Positions 1 to 8,194 of a stretch of 64,000 nt of DNA are shown here, piece after piece. The notes below the pieces were generated by a model. That model did no database searches, was not told the origin of the DNA, and worked only from the letters and a program-made list of their open reading frames with translations. The position numbers and the translations under genes were made by a program. The stretch is from Saccharospirillum sp. MSK14-1 (GTDB lineage Bacteria > Pseudomonadota > Gammaproteobacteria > Pseudomonadales > Natronospirillaceae). The stretch's first letter is position 1, and every line of letters begins with the position of its first letter. Location of the stretch: assembly GCF_003054965.1 (NCBI RefSeq), contig NZ_MIES01000033.1, positions 1,612,001 to 1,676,000 on the forward strand, written 5' to 3'.

Positions 1-140
1 ATCCAGAACCAAGACGTACCAACCAGATTACGCAGACCGATTTGCAGCACCGCCAAACCGATCATAATAAAGAGCGTCATCGCCAATAAGACGGTTTCAA
101 CCCAAGCCAGACCAGAATCCAGACGCCGAAACCACTTCAT
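1..140 (-). CDS. TRAP transporter small permease, DctQ-type (5' part only)
   Basis: The reading frame starts at the ATG at 140 and runs off the left edge, so only about 46 residues are visible (MKWFRRLDSGLAWVETVLLA...). It begins with a short basic stretch followed by a hydrophobic segment, as in DctQ small membrane subunits of tripartite ATP-independent periplasmic transporters. The start overlaps the stop of the upstream DctP gene by four bases (ATGA), which implies translational coupling. DctQ pairs with the large permease DctM, expected just outside the window. The call rests mainly on the N-terminal pattern and on the position next to DctP. Confidence 0.75.
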   Translation of the reverse strand, partial: MKWFRRLDSGLAWVETVLLAMTLFIMIGLAVLQIGLRNLVGTSWFW

Positions 141-1138
141 GATTCGCTGCGCACCTGCATCAATAAGGCTTCTACCCGATCAAAAATCTGCTGCGAAAAC
201 TGACCTTCTTCGATCAAACGCTGAGTGGCGCGAGTCGACTCACGCTCCAATGCCTGACGATCTTCCGCTTGCGGATGCAGCACCTCAATTCCTAACTGCT
301 GCAAGGCTTCCAGTGCTCGGCGATTGTCCTCGCGTGTCTGGCTGTCGATGACCTGACTGGCCGTCGCGAATTCATCATCGATAACCGCAAGGTCGGCATC
401 AGAGACGCCACGGAGCGCACGTTCATGCAGTGCTAACACACCGTAGGTGTACATAAAGGGCGCGTCGGTCAGATAGTCCAGTCGGCTGTACCATTGCAAG
501 GTAATGGCGCCGACCGGCGGGGCGACAATGGCATCGATCGCACCGGTCTGCAATCCGGTCAGAACGTCGCCAATATTGAGCACGATGGGATTAATATCGA
601 ACGCCCGAGCCACCTGTTCCGACAGCGGATCATTGGCCGGTAACCACAGTTTTTGCTGTTCAAGATCGCCCAGCGTCAGAATAGGGTTCTGACTCATACC
701 ATAAGCAAAACCGGCTTCAATCAGACCAAACGTCTTCCAGCCATTGTCCGATAGCCCGGCCGTGATAATGGGGTCCACCTCATCGCGGACCACATCCACT
801 TCTTGATAGTTTCGAAACAGCAAAGGCGCATTCAGTACCTGTGCATCGCGATAAGCGTTCGCCAAAGCGCCACTTTGCACCAGGGCTCCGTGCAACTGAC
901 CGATACGAATCTTACGTTGTACCGCCTGGTCGTCACCCATCACACCACCAGGATAAAACCGCACCGAGACCCGGCCTTCGGTACGGCTTTCGATCGCCTG
1001 CCCGGCTCGACGCAGTTCATTCAAAACCGCATTACCGTCGGGGTATTGAGTGGAAATTTTTAAGGTCGTGGCGCTGGCCAGAGTGGTCAGCGACACTAAA
1101 GCAAGCGCAATGAGGTTACGCACTGGGGCTGTTGTCAT
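137..1138 (-). CDS. dctP: TRAP transporter substrate-binding protein, DctP family
   Basis: Periplasmic solute receptor of 333 residues, a normal length for the family. It has a signal peptide (residues 1 to about 23, cut after ASA) and a mature start TLKISTQYPDGN. The middle carries the DctP-like stretch around WLPANDPLSEQVARAF and the ligand-binding region with LQTGAIDAIVAPP. DctP proteins capture organic acids and hand them to the DctQM permease, driven by a Na+ gradient. The ligand cannot be read from the sequence; a carboxylate is likely from the family. It sits 12 bases after the TatT-like lipoprotein gene and overlaps dctQ, so the three form one operon. The symbol denotes the family, not a proven C4-dicarboxylate role. 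Confidence 0.88.
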   Translation of the reverse strand: MTTAPVRNLIALALVSLTTLASATTLKISTQYPDGNAVLNELRRAGQAIESRTEGRVSVRFYPGGVMGDDQAVQRKIRIGQLHGALVQSGALANAYRDAQVLNAPLLFRNYQEVDVVRDEVDPIITAGLSDNGWKTFGLIEAGFAYGMSQNPILTLGDLEQQKLWLPANDPLSEQVARAFDINPIVLNIGDVLTGLQTGAIDAIVAPPVGAITLQWYSRLDYLTDAPFMYTYGVLALHERALRGVSDADLAVIDDEFATASQVIDSQTREDNRRALEALQQLGIEVLHPQAEDRQALERESTRATQRLIEEGQFSQQIFDRVEALLMQVRSES

Positions 1139-1150
1139 TGATTCAATCCT

Positions 1151-1996
1151 TTAAAAATAGTCGTCAGCACTGGCCAGCAAACGAGCGGCCTCCTGCTGCG
1201 CATAAATGTTCTGCAGCGTCAGTCCTTCAACATAGGGATCACTGCTTAATGCTTCCTGAAGCAAACGGTCGTGCAGCTCCCGATCAAACAACAATCGCGC
1301 ATACTGCGAAGCGTAGTAAACCTGAATAATGAGGTTGTCGCCGTCGGCCGCTGTCAGAGCACGCTCGAAATAATCCTGAGCGACGTCGGGCTTGCCCCCC
1401 AGACTCGGCGGCAAAATGGAATTCATCACGCCCAGATAAAGCAGCACGGTGCCCTTTTCATAACCTGGCTCAATGCTCACCGCCTGCTCCAGAACAGACT
1501 GTGCCTGCCCCAATTCAGCGACGGCCAACCAGTCGTCACTGTGCGCCTGGATATAGCCAGCCCAGGTGGTGCCCAATGTGTAGAGATACGGCAAATCGTC
1601 TTCGCCGTCCCATTGCGACAATACAGACGCCAGTTCATCGGGCGGTACATCGCGCAGCTCGCAGGCATCTTTGTCATAAGTACAGAAGGCATCGAACGCA
1701 TAATTCAGCGCTTTGGCGGTCATGTTCTGGCGACGTTCAACCGCTTCCACGTCAACAAACACGCCGGCGTAAGCGCCGTTCAAGGTCGCCGCCGTCCGCT
1801 TCATTTCTTCACTTTTAGGGTAGGTTTCCACCAGAGCGTCAATCATCAGCAAATAGCTGGGCAAACCGTCTTCGACGGTTTGTAAATCATCGCTGTCGAG
1901 AATGGCACCCGACAAATTGTCAGGCAGTTGCATGGCCGCACAACCGCTGAGCAGGGCGACCATAGATGAAACAACCAGAAGGCGAAGGCGAGACAT
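1151..1996 (-). CDS. TRAP-associated TatT-like lipoprotein
   Basis: Predicted outer-membrane or periplasmic lipoprotein of 281 residues. The start at 1996 is chosen because GAGGAA lies 4-5 bases upstream and gives a short signal peptide (MSRLRLLVV...) ending in the lipobox LSGC; a longer GTG frame from 2098 lacks support. The mature part is helical and repeat-like, as in TPR-type TatT proteins, with the family-like stretch SLGGKPDVAQDYFERAL. TatT partners form complexes with DctP-type receptors in some bacteria (Tp0956 of Treponema is the studied case), apparently to help ligand delivery in the periplasm. Its position directly before dctP supports that role. The exact function here is inferred. 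Confidence 0.8.
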   Translation of the reverse strand: MSRLRLLVVSSMVALLSGCAAMQLPDNLSGAILDSDDLQTVEDGLPSYLLMIDALVETYPKSEEMKRTAATLNGAYAGVFVDVEAVERRQNMTAKALNYAFDAFCTYDKDACELRDVPPDELASVLSQWDGEDDLPYLYTLGTTWAGYIQAHSDDWLAVAELGQAQSVLEQAVSIEPGYEKGTVLLYLGVMNSILPPSLGGKPDVAQDYFERALTAADGDNLIIQVYYASQYARLLFDRELHDRLLQEALSSDPYVEGLTLQNIYAQQEAARLLASADDYF

Positions 1997-2072
1997 GCGG
2001 TTCCTCATCAAAAGGTGGGCGCGGCAGTATAACCGAACCCGGTTGAATATCCGTGACAGAGCAGACAGGGAT

Positions 2073-2567
2073 TCAGTCCAGCGCTTTGACCAACTCACGG
2101 TCGCGCTTGATGGGGTAAGGCGGATACTCTTGCCAAAACTGTGGCAACGAAAAGTCAGCCAGAACCCGGGCGTTATACCCTTCTTTACGCGCCTTTTGGG
2201 CGTCGTACCCCTGATAGCCCAACAGCTGTAAACAGGACGGACACACAGAAAGTACCGGATTCAGCGGGTATGCACTGGTGGCAATGGTCACTTCATCACC
2301 CGCTTGCAACGACTCGCAGTGTGACAGGTGATAGCAGCCCTGACCAACCAGCACCACCCGAGTGTTTTTATAGCACAGCGTATGATCGAGCAAACGGCCC
2401 ACCTGATGGCTGGGCAACGTCAGACCCTGGCGATCCAACTGCGAACGCTCTTCACCGGTCACATGGATGGCCGGATCGAACAGTTCAAAGTAACCTAACT
2501 TGTCGGTGCCCATGGCTGCACGCAACTGGTTAAACGGCTCGAACTGCAGAAAGTCTTCCAACTCCAT
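2073..2567 (-). CDS. Uncharacterised small Cys/His protein linked to a ZorAB-like motor
   Basis: Protein of 164 residues with no recognised catalytic domain, signal peptide or membrane segment. Visible features are C65, C78, H80, H83, C84, C109 and C112. H80-x3-C84 plus C109-x2-C112 could form a zinc site of the CHCC kind, followed by the stretch CLQLLGYQGY and an aromatic tail (FSLPQFWQEYPPY). I recall a similar arrangement in uncharacterised bacterial proteins, but no search could be run. Its ATG shares a base with the stop of the ZorB-like gene (TAATG), so the two are translationally coupled. It occupies the place where Zorya systems carry their effector genes, but shows no helicase or clear HNH signature. 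A cytoplasmic adaptor or effector role is inference. Confidence 0.6.
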   Translation of the reverse strand: MELEDFLQFEPFNQLRAAMGTDKLGYFELFDPAIHVTGEERSQLDRQGLTLPSHQVGRLLDHTLCYKNTRVVLVGQGCYHLSHCESLQAGDEVTIATSAYPLNPVLSVCPSCLQLLGYQGYDAQKARKEGYNARVLADFSLPQFWQEYPPYPIKRDRELVKALD

Positions 2568-3265
2568 TACAGCTGGCTCTCAAGAATGGATGCAATGCGA
2601 CTTTCAGCGTCCGTCCGCACTCGAAATTCGACGCGCCGGGAACGATCGGAGTCTTCATTGCCATTGGCATTCAGTACCGGTTTTGAAGACGACAGTCCAT
2701 TAGCGGTCATATGTTCTTTCAGCCAGTCACGCTCCGTTTCGACAGCGTTCAAATTCAACACATAGTCGAGCGCTGAACGAGTGCGCGCCTGGCTCAAGCC
2801 CATATTCAAAATGTAGGCATCGTCTTCACTTTGACCGGCCCAACCGCTGGAGGTATGACCTTCAATACGCACTTCGGCAATATCATGGCGATATTTTTCC
2901 GACGTAATGATGCGCAAATAGCGCGGGAAGAATTCGCTTAAAATGCCTTCAAATTCCGGCCGTAAGTTACTTTCGCCCTGAGCAAAAGTCAGCTCTTCAC
3001 GGTTAAAGCGAATGCTCAAATCCGGATCGATTTCCGCCCCCCAGCGATCCAGATCCGGTGCAAACTCATTAACCAGATCCTGGTACAGCTGGGTTCGTAA
3101 GCGGTCATACAAAATCGCCACATCGCGTACTTTGTTGCGTTCTATTTCTGCGTTGACCATAAACACAATGGCGACCAGCAGAAAAACCATCATCAAGCCG
3201 GCCATCAAGTCACTGACCGAAACCCAATGTTCTTCCTGTTCGATGTGTTCTTGATTGCTGTTCAT
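2567..3265 (-). CDS. OmpA/MotB-family protein, ZorB-like
   Basis: Inner-membrane protein of 232 residues. One transmembrane helix (about 19-37) follows a short cytoplasmic end, with D19 at the start of the helix in VSVSDLMAGLMM, the place of the proton-carrying aspartate of MotB/ZorB proteins. A linker leads to an OmpA-like peptidoglycan-binding domain (about 82-217) with EGHTSSG at 135-141 and SRRVEFRV at 209-216. Such proteins anchor a MotA-type ion channel to the cell wall. The ATG overlaps the end of the ZorA-like gene by four bases and its stop overlaps the next gene. The short length, WxSxxDLM-type helix and RSRRVEF ending fit ZorB better than flagellar MotB. No flagellar gene is nearby. 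Confidence 0.8.
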   Translation of the reverse strand: MNSNQEHIEQEEHWVSVSDLMAGLMMVFLLVAIVFMVNAEIERNKVRDVAILYDRLRTQLYQDLVNEFAPDLDRWGAEIDPDLSIRFNREELTFAQGESNLRPEFEGILSEFFPRYLRIITSEKYRHDIAEVRIEGHTSSGWAGQSEDDAYILNMGLSQARTRSALDYVLNLNAVETERDWLKEHMTANGLSSSKPVLNANGNEDSDRSRRVEFRVRTDAESRIASILESQL

Positions 3266-4506
3266 TTGGACGCTTCCGCGGCCTTAATCAGATCGTGCAG
3301 TCGATCGGTCAGCGGCGTGTAGTCGTTAACGAACTTCTCCGACAAGGCGGTCAATTGGTAACCGAAGGATTTCAATGCCTTGTTCAACTCGGCTTCCATC
3401 GCCTCGTCCAGTTTTTTGATCTGAACGTCATTACGTTCGAGCAATTCATTCAACTGCTGGCCCAGACGGGTCTGAGCGGCGGCGGTGCCGTTGACCAACG
3501 CTTCGTTCACTTTTTCGCTGGTATCGCGAATGCCACCGGCGGCGTCTTCGAGCAATTGCCGCATCTGTGCGCCCTGCCCTTCTACCACGTCTCGCAGCGT
3601 ATCGGTTAATTGCAAAATGCGATTTTCCAATTGCGGTAGCCCTTGATGGGCATCGGCCACCAATGACGAGAAGGTCGACAGATAGTCGCGCAGGTTTTCG
3701 CTTTGGGTGCGCAGTGCCGAGAGCAACGTTTCCATATCTTCGGCGACGCTGGTGAAAGACTGCGTCTGTTTGATCAGTCGCTCGAACGCTTCGGCACCGG
3801 CACGCGCGCTTTCAGCGCTGATCTTATTGCTCTCGACCAGTTCGTTGATTTGCTCACGGTTCTGCTGTTGCCATTCGGCCATTCGACCGACGGCTTCGTT
3901 CAGGCGGCGGAAGTTTTCGCCATACTGTTCTTCAATGCGAGTGTTAAATTCACGCATCACATGGCCAATGGCTTCTTGCAGCGCCGTTTTGTTGGCTTCG
4001 GTCATGTCCGCCTGGTAGTTACGGATGACATCCACCATTTCCTGCTGGCGGGCCAGTTGTGCCTGATGCTGGTCTTTAAGCATCACCGTTAGCGCTTCAT
4101 CATCCTCACCACTGAGATGGTTAGAAATGCGCTCCAGATGCCAGGCCAGATCGTCCATGGTCGCCGTCTGCTTGGCTTCGCGATGTGCCCGAACTCTCAT
4201 GCTGGAAATGGCGTAACGGAACTTTATCGTCAACGCACCGGCCAGACCGGCAATGGACGTCCAAAACGCAGTTTTTAAACCGTTCAGCAAATCGGGAACG
4301 CTGGCTTGAATATCGGTGGTATCAAAACCTGCCAGCCCCAACGCCACCCCGATAAAGGTACCGAAGATGCCGATAGAGGTCAGAATACTGGGGGTGTAGT
4401 TAGCGGTATGCGCTGAATAAACGGGACCGTGGAAATACAGCAACAAGCCCAGAATCGCCACCATAAAGAACCAGGTCAGGGCCGAAAAAGACGCCAGAAT
4501 TTCCAT
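3262..4506 (-). CDS. MotA/TolQ/ExbB-family protein with long coiled-coil tail, ZorA-like
   Basis: Protein of 414 residues with three hydrophobic segments near the N terminus (about 8-26, 40-60 and 76-96). The second and third carry the MotA/TolQ-type patterns SIGIFGTFIGVALGL and GLKTAFWTSIAGLAGAL. The remaining 300 residues are hydrophilic and rich in E, Q, A and L, and look like a long coiled coil (QNREQINELVE, QLNELLERND). This layout, a proton channel with a long cytoplasmic tail, is that of ZorA from Zorya anti-phage systems; TolQ, ExbB and MotA lack such a tail. AAGGA lies six bases before the ATG. It is the first gene of a three-gene unit. The tail is shorter than in several described ZorA proteins. 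Confidence 0.8.
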   Translation of the reverse strand: MEILASFSALTWFFMVAILGLLLYFHGPVYSAHTANYTPSILTSIGIFGTFIGVALGLAGFDTTDIQASVPDLLNGLKTAFWTSIAGLAGALTIKFRYAISSMRVRAHREAKQTATMDDLAWHLERISNHLSGEDDEALTVMLKDQHQAQLARQQEMVDVIRNYQADMTEANKTALQEAIGHVMREFNTRIEEQYGENFRRLNEAVGRMAEWQQQNREQINELVESNKISAESARAGAEAFERLIKQTQSFTSVAEDMETLLSALRTQSENLRDYLSTFSSLVADAHQGLPQLENRILQLTDTLRDVVEGQGAQMRQLLEDAAGGIRDTSEKVNEALVNGTAAAQTRLGQQLNELLERNDVQIKKLDEAMEAELNKALKSFGYQLTALSEKFVNDYTPLTDRLHDLIKAAEASK

Positions 4507-4583
4507 GAACCATCCTTAAAGGGGAAAAATCAAAACGGCAGTATGCCATGGCCGGGCGAACGACCAAATAGCCGCCCAGAACG

Positions 4584-4609
4584 AAAAACGCCGCCCGATG
4601 GCGGCGTTT
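4584..4609 (-). terminator. Terminator after oadB
   Basis: A 10-bp stem AAACGCCGCC/GGCGGCGTTT (4586-4609) with loop CGAT lies 18 bases past the oadB stop. Read on the minus strand it is followed by a short T run. It separates the oad operon from the ZorA-like gene, so that unit probably has its own promoter in 4507-4583; no strong one is seen there. Confidence 0.75.
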
Positions 4610-4627
4610 ACAGTCAAGCCAGCGAAT

Positions 4628-5794
4628 TCAGCCCAGATAGGCCAGCAACACGCCCGCTGCCACAGCAGAACCAATCACACCAGCCACATTCGGCCCCATG
4701 GCGTGCATCAGCAGGAAGTTTTGGTTGTTGGCTTCCAACCCGACCTTGTTGGAAACCCGGGCGGCCATCGGTACCGCAGAAACACCGGCCGACCCGATCA
4801 AGGGGTTGATCGGTGTTTTACTGAAGATGTTCATCAGCTTGGCCATCAACAGACCGGTCATCGTACCTACGCAGAAAGCGCCCAGCCCCAGCAGCAGAAT
4901 GCCTAATGTTTCAACGTTCAAGAAGGCTTCAGCGCTGAGTTTTGAGCCGACCGCCAGACCGAGAAAAATGGTGACGGTGTTCATTAACGCATTCTGAGCG
5001 GTATCACTTAAACGATCGACAACGCCGCTTTCACGCATCAGGTTACCGAAACAGAACATGCCCAGCAGCGGTGTGGCCGACGGCAGAAACAGCGCCACCA
5101 GAACCAGCACCAGCAACGGGAAGATGATCTTCTCACGCTTGGAGACCACTCGCAGCTGCGTCATGGTAATGGCGCGTTCTTTCTTGGTAGTCAGCAAACG
5201 CATGATCGGCGGCTGAATCAACGGCACCAACGCCATGTAGCTGTATGCTGCAACAGCAATGGCACCGAGCAGTTCTGGCGCCAAGCGACTGGCAATAAAG
5301 ATGGAAGTCGGCCCGTCCGCACCACCGATAATGCCAATGGCGGCGGCATCGGTCAGCGAGAAATCCATCCAGCCCATCGAACTCATCCAGACGGCACCGA
5401 TGATGGTGCCAAAAATGCCGAACTGAGCCGCAGCGCCCAGGAACAGCGTTTTCGGGTTGGCCAGCATGGGGCCAAAATCGGTCATCGCACCGACACCCAT
5501 AAAGATCAGCAATGGGAAGACACCGCTTTCGATACCGATGTGGTAGACGTAATACAGCAGCCCGCCGGCAGCGACCAAATGGCCCTGGGCATCGTAAACC
5601 GGCGCGGCATACATGCCCGCTTCCGGAATATTGACCAGAATGGCGCCAAAGCCTATGGGCAATAACAGCAGCGGTTCAAAGCCTTTTCGGATGGCCAGAA
5701 AGATCAGCACCAGGCCAACCACAATCATCGACAACGGGCCGATGGTGAGGTTGGCGAAGCCCGACTGACTCAACAACAGATTCAGTTTATCCAT
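4628..5794 (-). CDS. oadB: Oxaloacetate decarboxylase beta subunit (Na+ pump)
   Basis: Polytopic inner-membrane subunit of 388 residues that decarboxylates carboxybiotin and couples this to Na+ export. The signature [10 protein letters not shown] lies at 157-166, containing the family's essential aspartate, and many hydrophobic segments follow, ending in the conserved [10 protein letters not shown] and [11 protein letters not shown] regions. The N terminus has the usual FxNLTxG stretch. It starts 7 bases after the oadA stop, completing the order oadG-oadA-oadB. Related pumps act on methylmalonyl-CoA or glutaconyl-CoA, but the adjacent OadA has an oxaloacetate-type carboxyltransferase domain. 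The length is somewhat shorter than the Klebsiella protein, as in other marine gammaproteobacteria. Confidence 0.93.
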   Translation of the reverse strand: MDKLNLLLSQSGFANLTIGPLSMIVVGLVLIFLAIRKGFEPLLLLPIGFGAILVNIPEAGMYAAPVYDAQGHLVAAGGLLYYVYHIGIESGVFPLLIFMGVGAMTDFGPMLANPKTLFLGAAAQFGIFGTIIGAVWMSSMGWMDFSLTDAAAIGIIGGADGPTSIFIASRLAPELLGAIAVAAYSYMALVPLIQPPIMRLLTTKKERAITMTQLRVVSKREKIIFPLLVLVLVALFLPSATPLLGMFCFGNLMRESGVVDRLSDTAQNALMNTVTIFLGLAVGSKLSAEAFLNVETLGILLLGLGAFCVGTMTGLLMAKLMNIFSKTPINPLIGSAGVSAVPMAARVSNKVGLEANNQNFLLMHAMGPNVAGVIGSAVAAGVLLAYLG

Positions 5795-5801
5795 GCCATC
5801 C

Positions 5802-7598
5802 TCACAGCGTCAGCAGGGTGTCGCCGACGGACACTGAGTCGCCCGCCTTAACCGAAACCGCACTGACGGTGCCCGCCTGTGGCGCACTGACTTCGGTTTC
5901 CATTTTCATCGCTTCGAGGATCATCACGACTTCACCCTCTTCCACGCTGTCGCCCGGCTGCACCAGCACTTTGAAGATGTTACCCGCCAGAGGCGCTGGA
6001 ATATCCAGGCCGCTGGCTGCGGGCGCTGCGGCCGATGCCGTCACTTCGCCCCCTTCACTGATGCGCGTTTTATAAGCTTTACCGTTGATACTGACGCTGA
6101 CATCGCCACTGGCATCCACCTCAGCAACATAGGATTTGCCATTCACTTCGACGGTGTACGTACCGCTGTCACCGCCCGCCTTTGCTGCGCTGGCACTGGC
6201 TTGCGTTGGTGCCGGTTCAAAGGCATCCGGATTGCCACGGTTTTCCAGGAATTTCAGGCCAATCTGAGGGAACAGGGCATAGGTCAGCACATCATCGACG
6301 GCCGCGTCTGCCAGCTGAAAGCCTTTCTCTTTAGCGATGTCCGCCAACTCTTCACTGAGCCGGTCCATCTCGGCTTCAATCAGATCCGCAGGACGGCAGG
6401 TAATGGCTTGAGCACCATCGAGCACCTTACCTTGCAGATCACTGTTAAACGGAGCCGGCGCCGAACCATACTCACCTTTGAGAATGGCCTGAGTTTCTTT
6501 GGAGATCGACTTGTAGCGTTCTCCGGTGAGCACGTTAAGCACCGCTTGCGTACCAACGATCTGAGACGTCGGTGTCACCAAGGGGATGTACCCGAGGTCT
6601 TCGCGAACGCGTGGAATTTCCTCAAGCACCTGATCGAATTTGTCGCCGGCGCCCTGCTCTTTCAGCTGGCTTTCCATATTGGTCAGCATGCCACCCGGCA
6701 CCTGAGCCACCAGGATGCGCGAATCCACACCGCGCAGCTGGCCTTCAAAATCGGCGTATTTTTTACGCACGGTGCGGAAATAGGCGGCGATTTCTTCCAA
6801 CTTATGCAGATCAAAGCCAGGATCACGGTCAGTGCCCTGCAACATGGCAACGATTGATTCGGTCGGCGAATGGCCGTAAGTCATCGACATGGATGAAATG
6901 GCGGTGTCGACCCGGTCAATGCCCGCCTCAATGGCTTTCATGATGGTCATCGACGACAAACCCGCCGTTGCGTGGCAATGCAGCGCAATCGGAATATCGA
7001 GCGTTGCTTTCAAACGGCTGACCAATTCGTAGGCATCGTATGGCGTCAAGATGCCGGCCATGTCTTTGATCGCCAGCGAATCGGCGCCCATCTCGGCAAC
7101 CTGCTGAGCCAGCTCAACCCAGGCGTCGGTGTTGTGCACGGGACTGGTGGTGTAAGAGATCGTGCCTTGAGCGTGGGCGCCATTTTTCTTAACCGCCGCC
7201 ATGGCCCGCTGCAGGTTGCGTGGGTCGTTCATGGCGTCAAATACACGGAAGACATCCACACCGTTAGTGACCGCACGCTCCACAAAGCGATCAACCACAT
7301 CATCGGCGTAGTGGCGGTAACCCAGTAAATTCTGGCCGCGCAGCAACATTTGCTGACGGGTATTGGGCATCGCCTTCTTCAATTCACGAATGCGCTCCCA
7401 AGGGTCTTCACCCAGGTAGCGAATACAGGCGTCAAAGGTGGCGCCGCCCCAGGATTCGACCGACCAATAGCCAATTTGATCGAGCTTTTCACAGATCGGC
7501 AGCATGTCGTCGAGACGCAGGCGGGTCGCGAACAGCGACTGATGAGCGTCGCGCAATACGACGTCAGTCAGTTGAATTGGATTTTTATGAGTCGTCAT
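5802..7598 (-). CDS. oadA: Oxaloacetate decarboxylase alpha subunit (biotin carboxyltransferase)
   Basis: Cytoplasmic subunit of 598 residues that moves the carboxyl group of oxaloacetate onto biotin. The N-terminal carboxyltransferase TIM barrel opens with [13 protein letters not shown] and holds the metal-site motif LHCHATAGL near residue 210. A conserved carboxylase domain follows, then an Ala/Pro-rich linker and a C-terminal biotinyl domain with EAMKMETEV, where the lysine at about 565 is the biotin site. The product is pyruvate. The ATG at 7598 matches the usual family start (short lead into [15 protein letters not shown]). The gene lies between oadG and oadB in one operon. Pyruvate carboxylase subunit B is similar, but the oadG/oadB context settles the call. 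Confidence 0.95.
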   Translation of the reverse strand: MTTHKNPIQLTDVVLRDAHQSLFATRLRLDDMLPICEKLDQIGYWSVESWGGATFDACIRYLGEDPWERIRELKKAMPNTRQQMLLRGQNLLGYRHYADDVVDRFVERAVTNGVDVFRVFDAMNDPRNLQRAMAAVKKNGAHAQGTISYTTSPVHNTDAWVELAQQVAEMGADSLAIKDMAGILTPYDAYELVSRLKATLDIPIALHCHATAGLSSMTIMKAIEAGIDRVDTAISSMSMTYGHSPTESIVAMLQGTDRDPGFDLHKLEEIAAYFRTVRKKYADFEGQLRGVDSRILVAQVPGGMLTNMESQLKEQGAGDKFDQVLEEIPRVREDLGYIPLVTPTSQIVGTQAVLNVLTGERYKSISKETQAILKGEYGSAPAPFNSDLQGKVLDGAQAITCRPADLIEAEMDRLSEELADIAKEKGFQLADAAVDDVLTYALFPQIGLKFLENRGNPDAFEPAPTQASASAAKAGGDSGTYTVEVNGKSYVAEVDASGDVSVSINGKAYKTRISEGGEVTASAAAPAASGLDIPAPLAGNIFKVLVQPGDSVEEGEVVMILEAMKMETEVSAPQAGTVSAVSVKAGDSVSVGDTLLTL

Positions 7599-7640
7599 GG
7601 TGCTCGCCCTTAGGGTGGAATTCGTAATGCTGTGTCAGAT

Positions 7641-7868
7641 TCAGCGTCCGTGGACCGCCTTAACCGCAGCAGCAACTGCTGCGACTTCTGACAGATCATC
7701 GCGGCCACTACGGCCAGCGCGTTTGGATTCAGGTTCAGGGTTTCCCGGCGCCAGCATGATCAGTCGTGACATCACAAAGGTGCCAATCACCAGGACGGTG
7801 AGGAAGACGAAGACGGTGCCCATGCCTAGCAGCATCAGCTCAAGTCCGTTCATCATCAAATTAGACAT
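7641..7868 (-). CDS. oadG: Oxaloacetate decarboxylase gamma subunit
   Basis: Small membrane protein of 75 residues with one N-terminal transmembrane helix (about 9-34, ELMLLGMGTVFVFLTVLVIG) and a short hydrophilic tail. OadG holds the alpha and beta subunits together and can bind zinc through its C terminus. The MGTVFVFLTVL pattern is typical of the family. It is the first gene of the oadGAB operon, 42 bases before oadA. The tail is Ala/Arg-rich rather than Pro-rich but the length and position fit. Small proteins of this kind are weakly conserved, so the call leans on context. Confidence 0.88.
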   Translation of the reverse strand: MSNLMMNGLELMLLGMGTVFVFLTVLVIGTFVMSRLIMLAPGNPEPESKRAGRSGRDDLSEVAAVAAAVKAVHGR

Positions 7869-8194
7869 AGCACAGGTCCTTGCTCTACCGGCAGACGCAC
7901 TCGGTCCGACCGATTCGAGATGGCCGGGACCCTGGACGGCCGGGCTGTTGGGTTTTCAGACGGGCACTTAAACGGCCTGTCATTGTACTTATTTGTTATC
8001 CGCGACCAGCCGGCGGACACTCCCAAGCGCGCTAAAGGTTACCCTAAGAATAAGAACACAAGCAACCAACGCCGGTTCGGCAACTTTCACAACAATTCAT
8101 TGCAAGATCTTGAATTGACAGCGCTTTTTCTCTTGATCCAGCCCTGTGTTTGACTAGACTTTCGGCGCATTGAAAACCACCGATTCCGACGCCT
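7869..8194. other. Divergent intergenic region between oadG and dusC
   Basis: This 326-base gap has no credible gene. It should hold the oad promoter (minus strand) and the dusC promoter (plus strand). On the minus strand TACAAT at 7982-7987 resembles a -10 box for oadG, but no good -35 lies at the right distance. On the plus strand the candidate dusC promoter is at 8133-8160. No repeat or RNA motif was recognised. Confidence 0.5.
8133..8160 (+). promoter_or_regulatory. Candidate sigma-70 promoter of dusC
   Basis: TTGATC (8133-8138) and TAGACT (8155-8160) are separated by 16 bases and lie 35 bases before the dusC start. A better -35 hexamer, TTGACA at 8115-8120, has no matching -10 at the usual spacing. 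Confidence 0.4.

Noticed and set aside
2073..4506. Tol-Pal or ExbBD system
   Set aside because: No TolA, TolB, Pal or TonB gene is adjacent, the MotA/TolQ-type protein has a long coiled-coil tail, and the partner has a full OmpA-type wall-binding domain, unlike TolR or ExbD.
2073..4506. Flagellar stator MotAB
   Set aside because: The first protein has three and not four transmembrane segments, and no flagellar or chemotaxis gene is in the window.
8115..8120. TTGACA as the -35 box of dusC
   Set aside because: No acceptable -10 hexamer lies 16-18 bases downstream; the pair at 8133-8160 is better.
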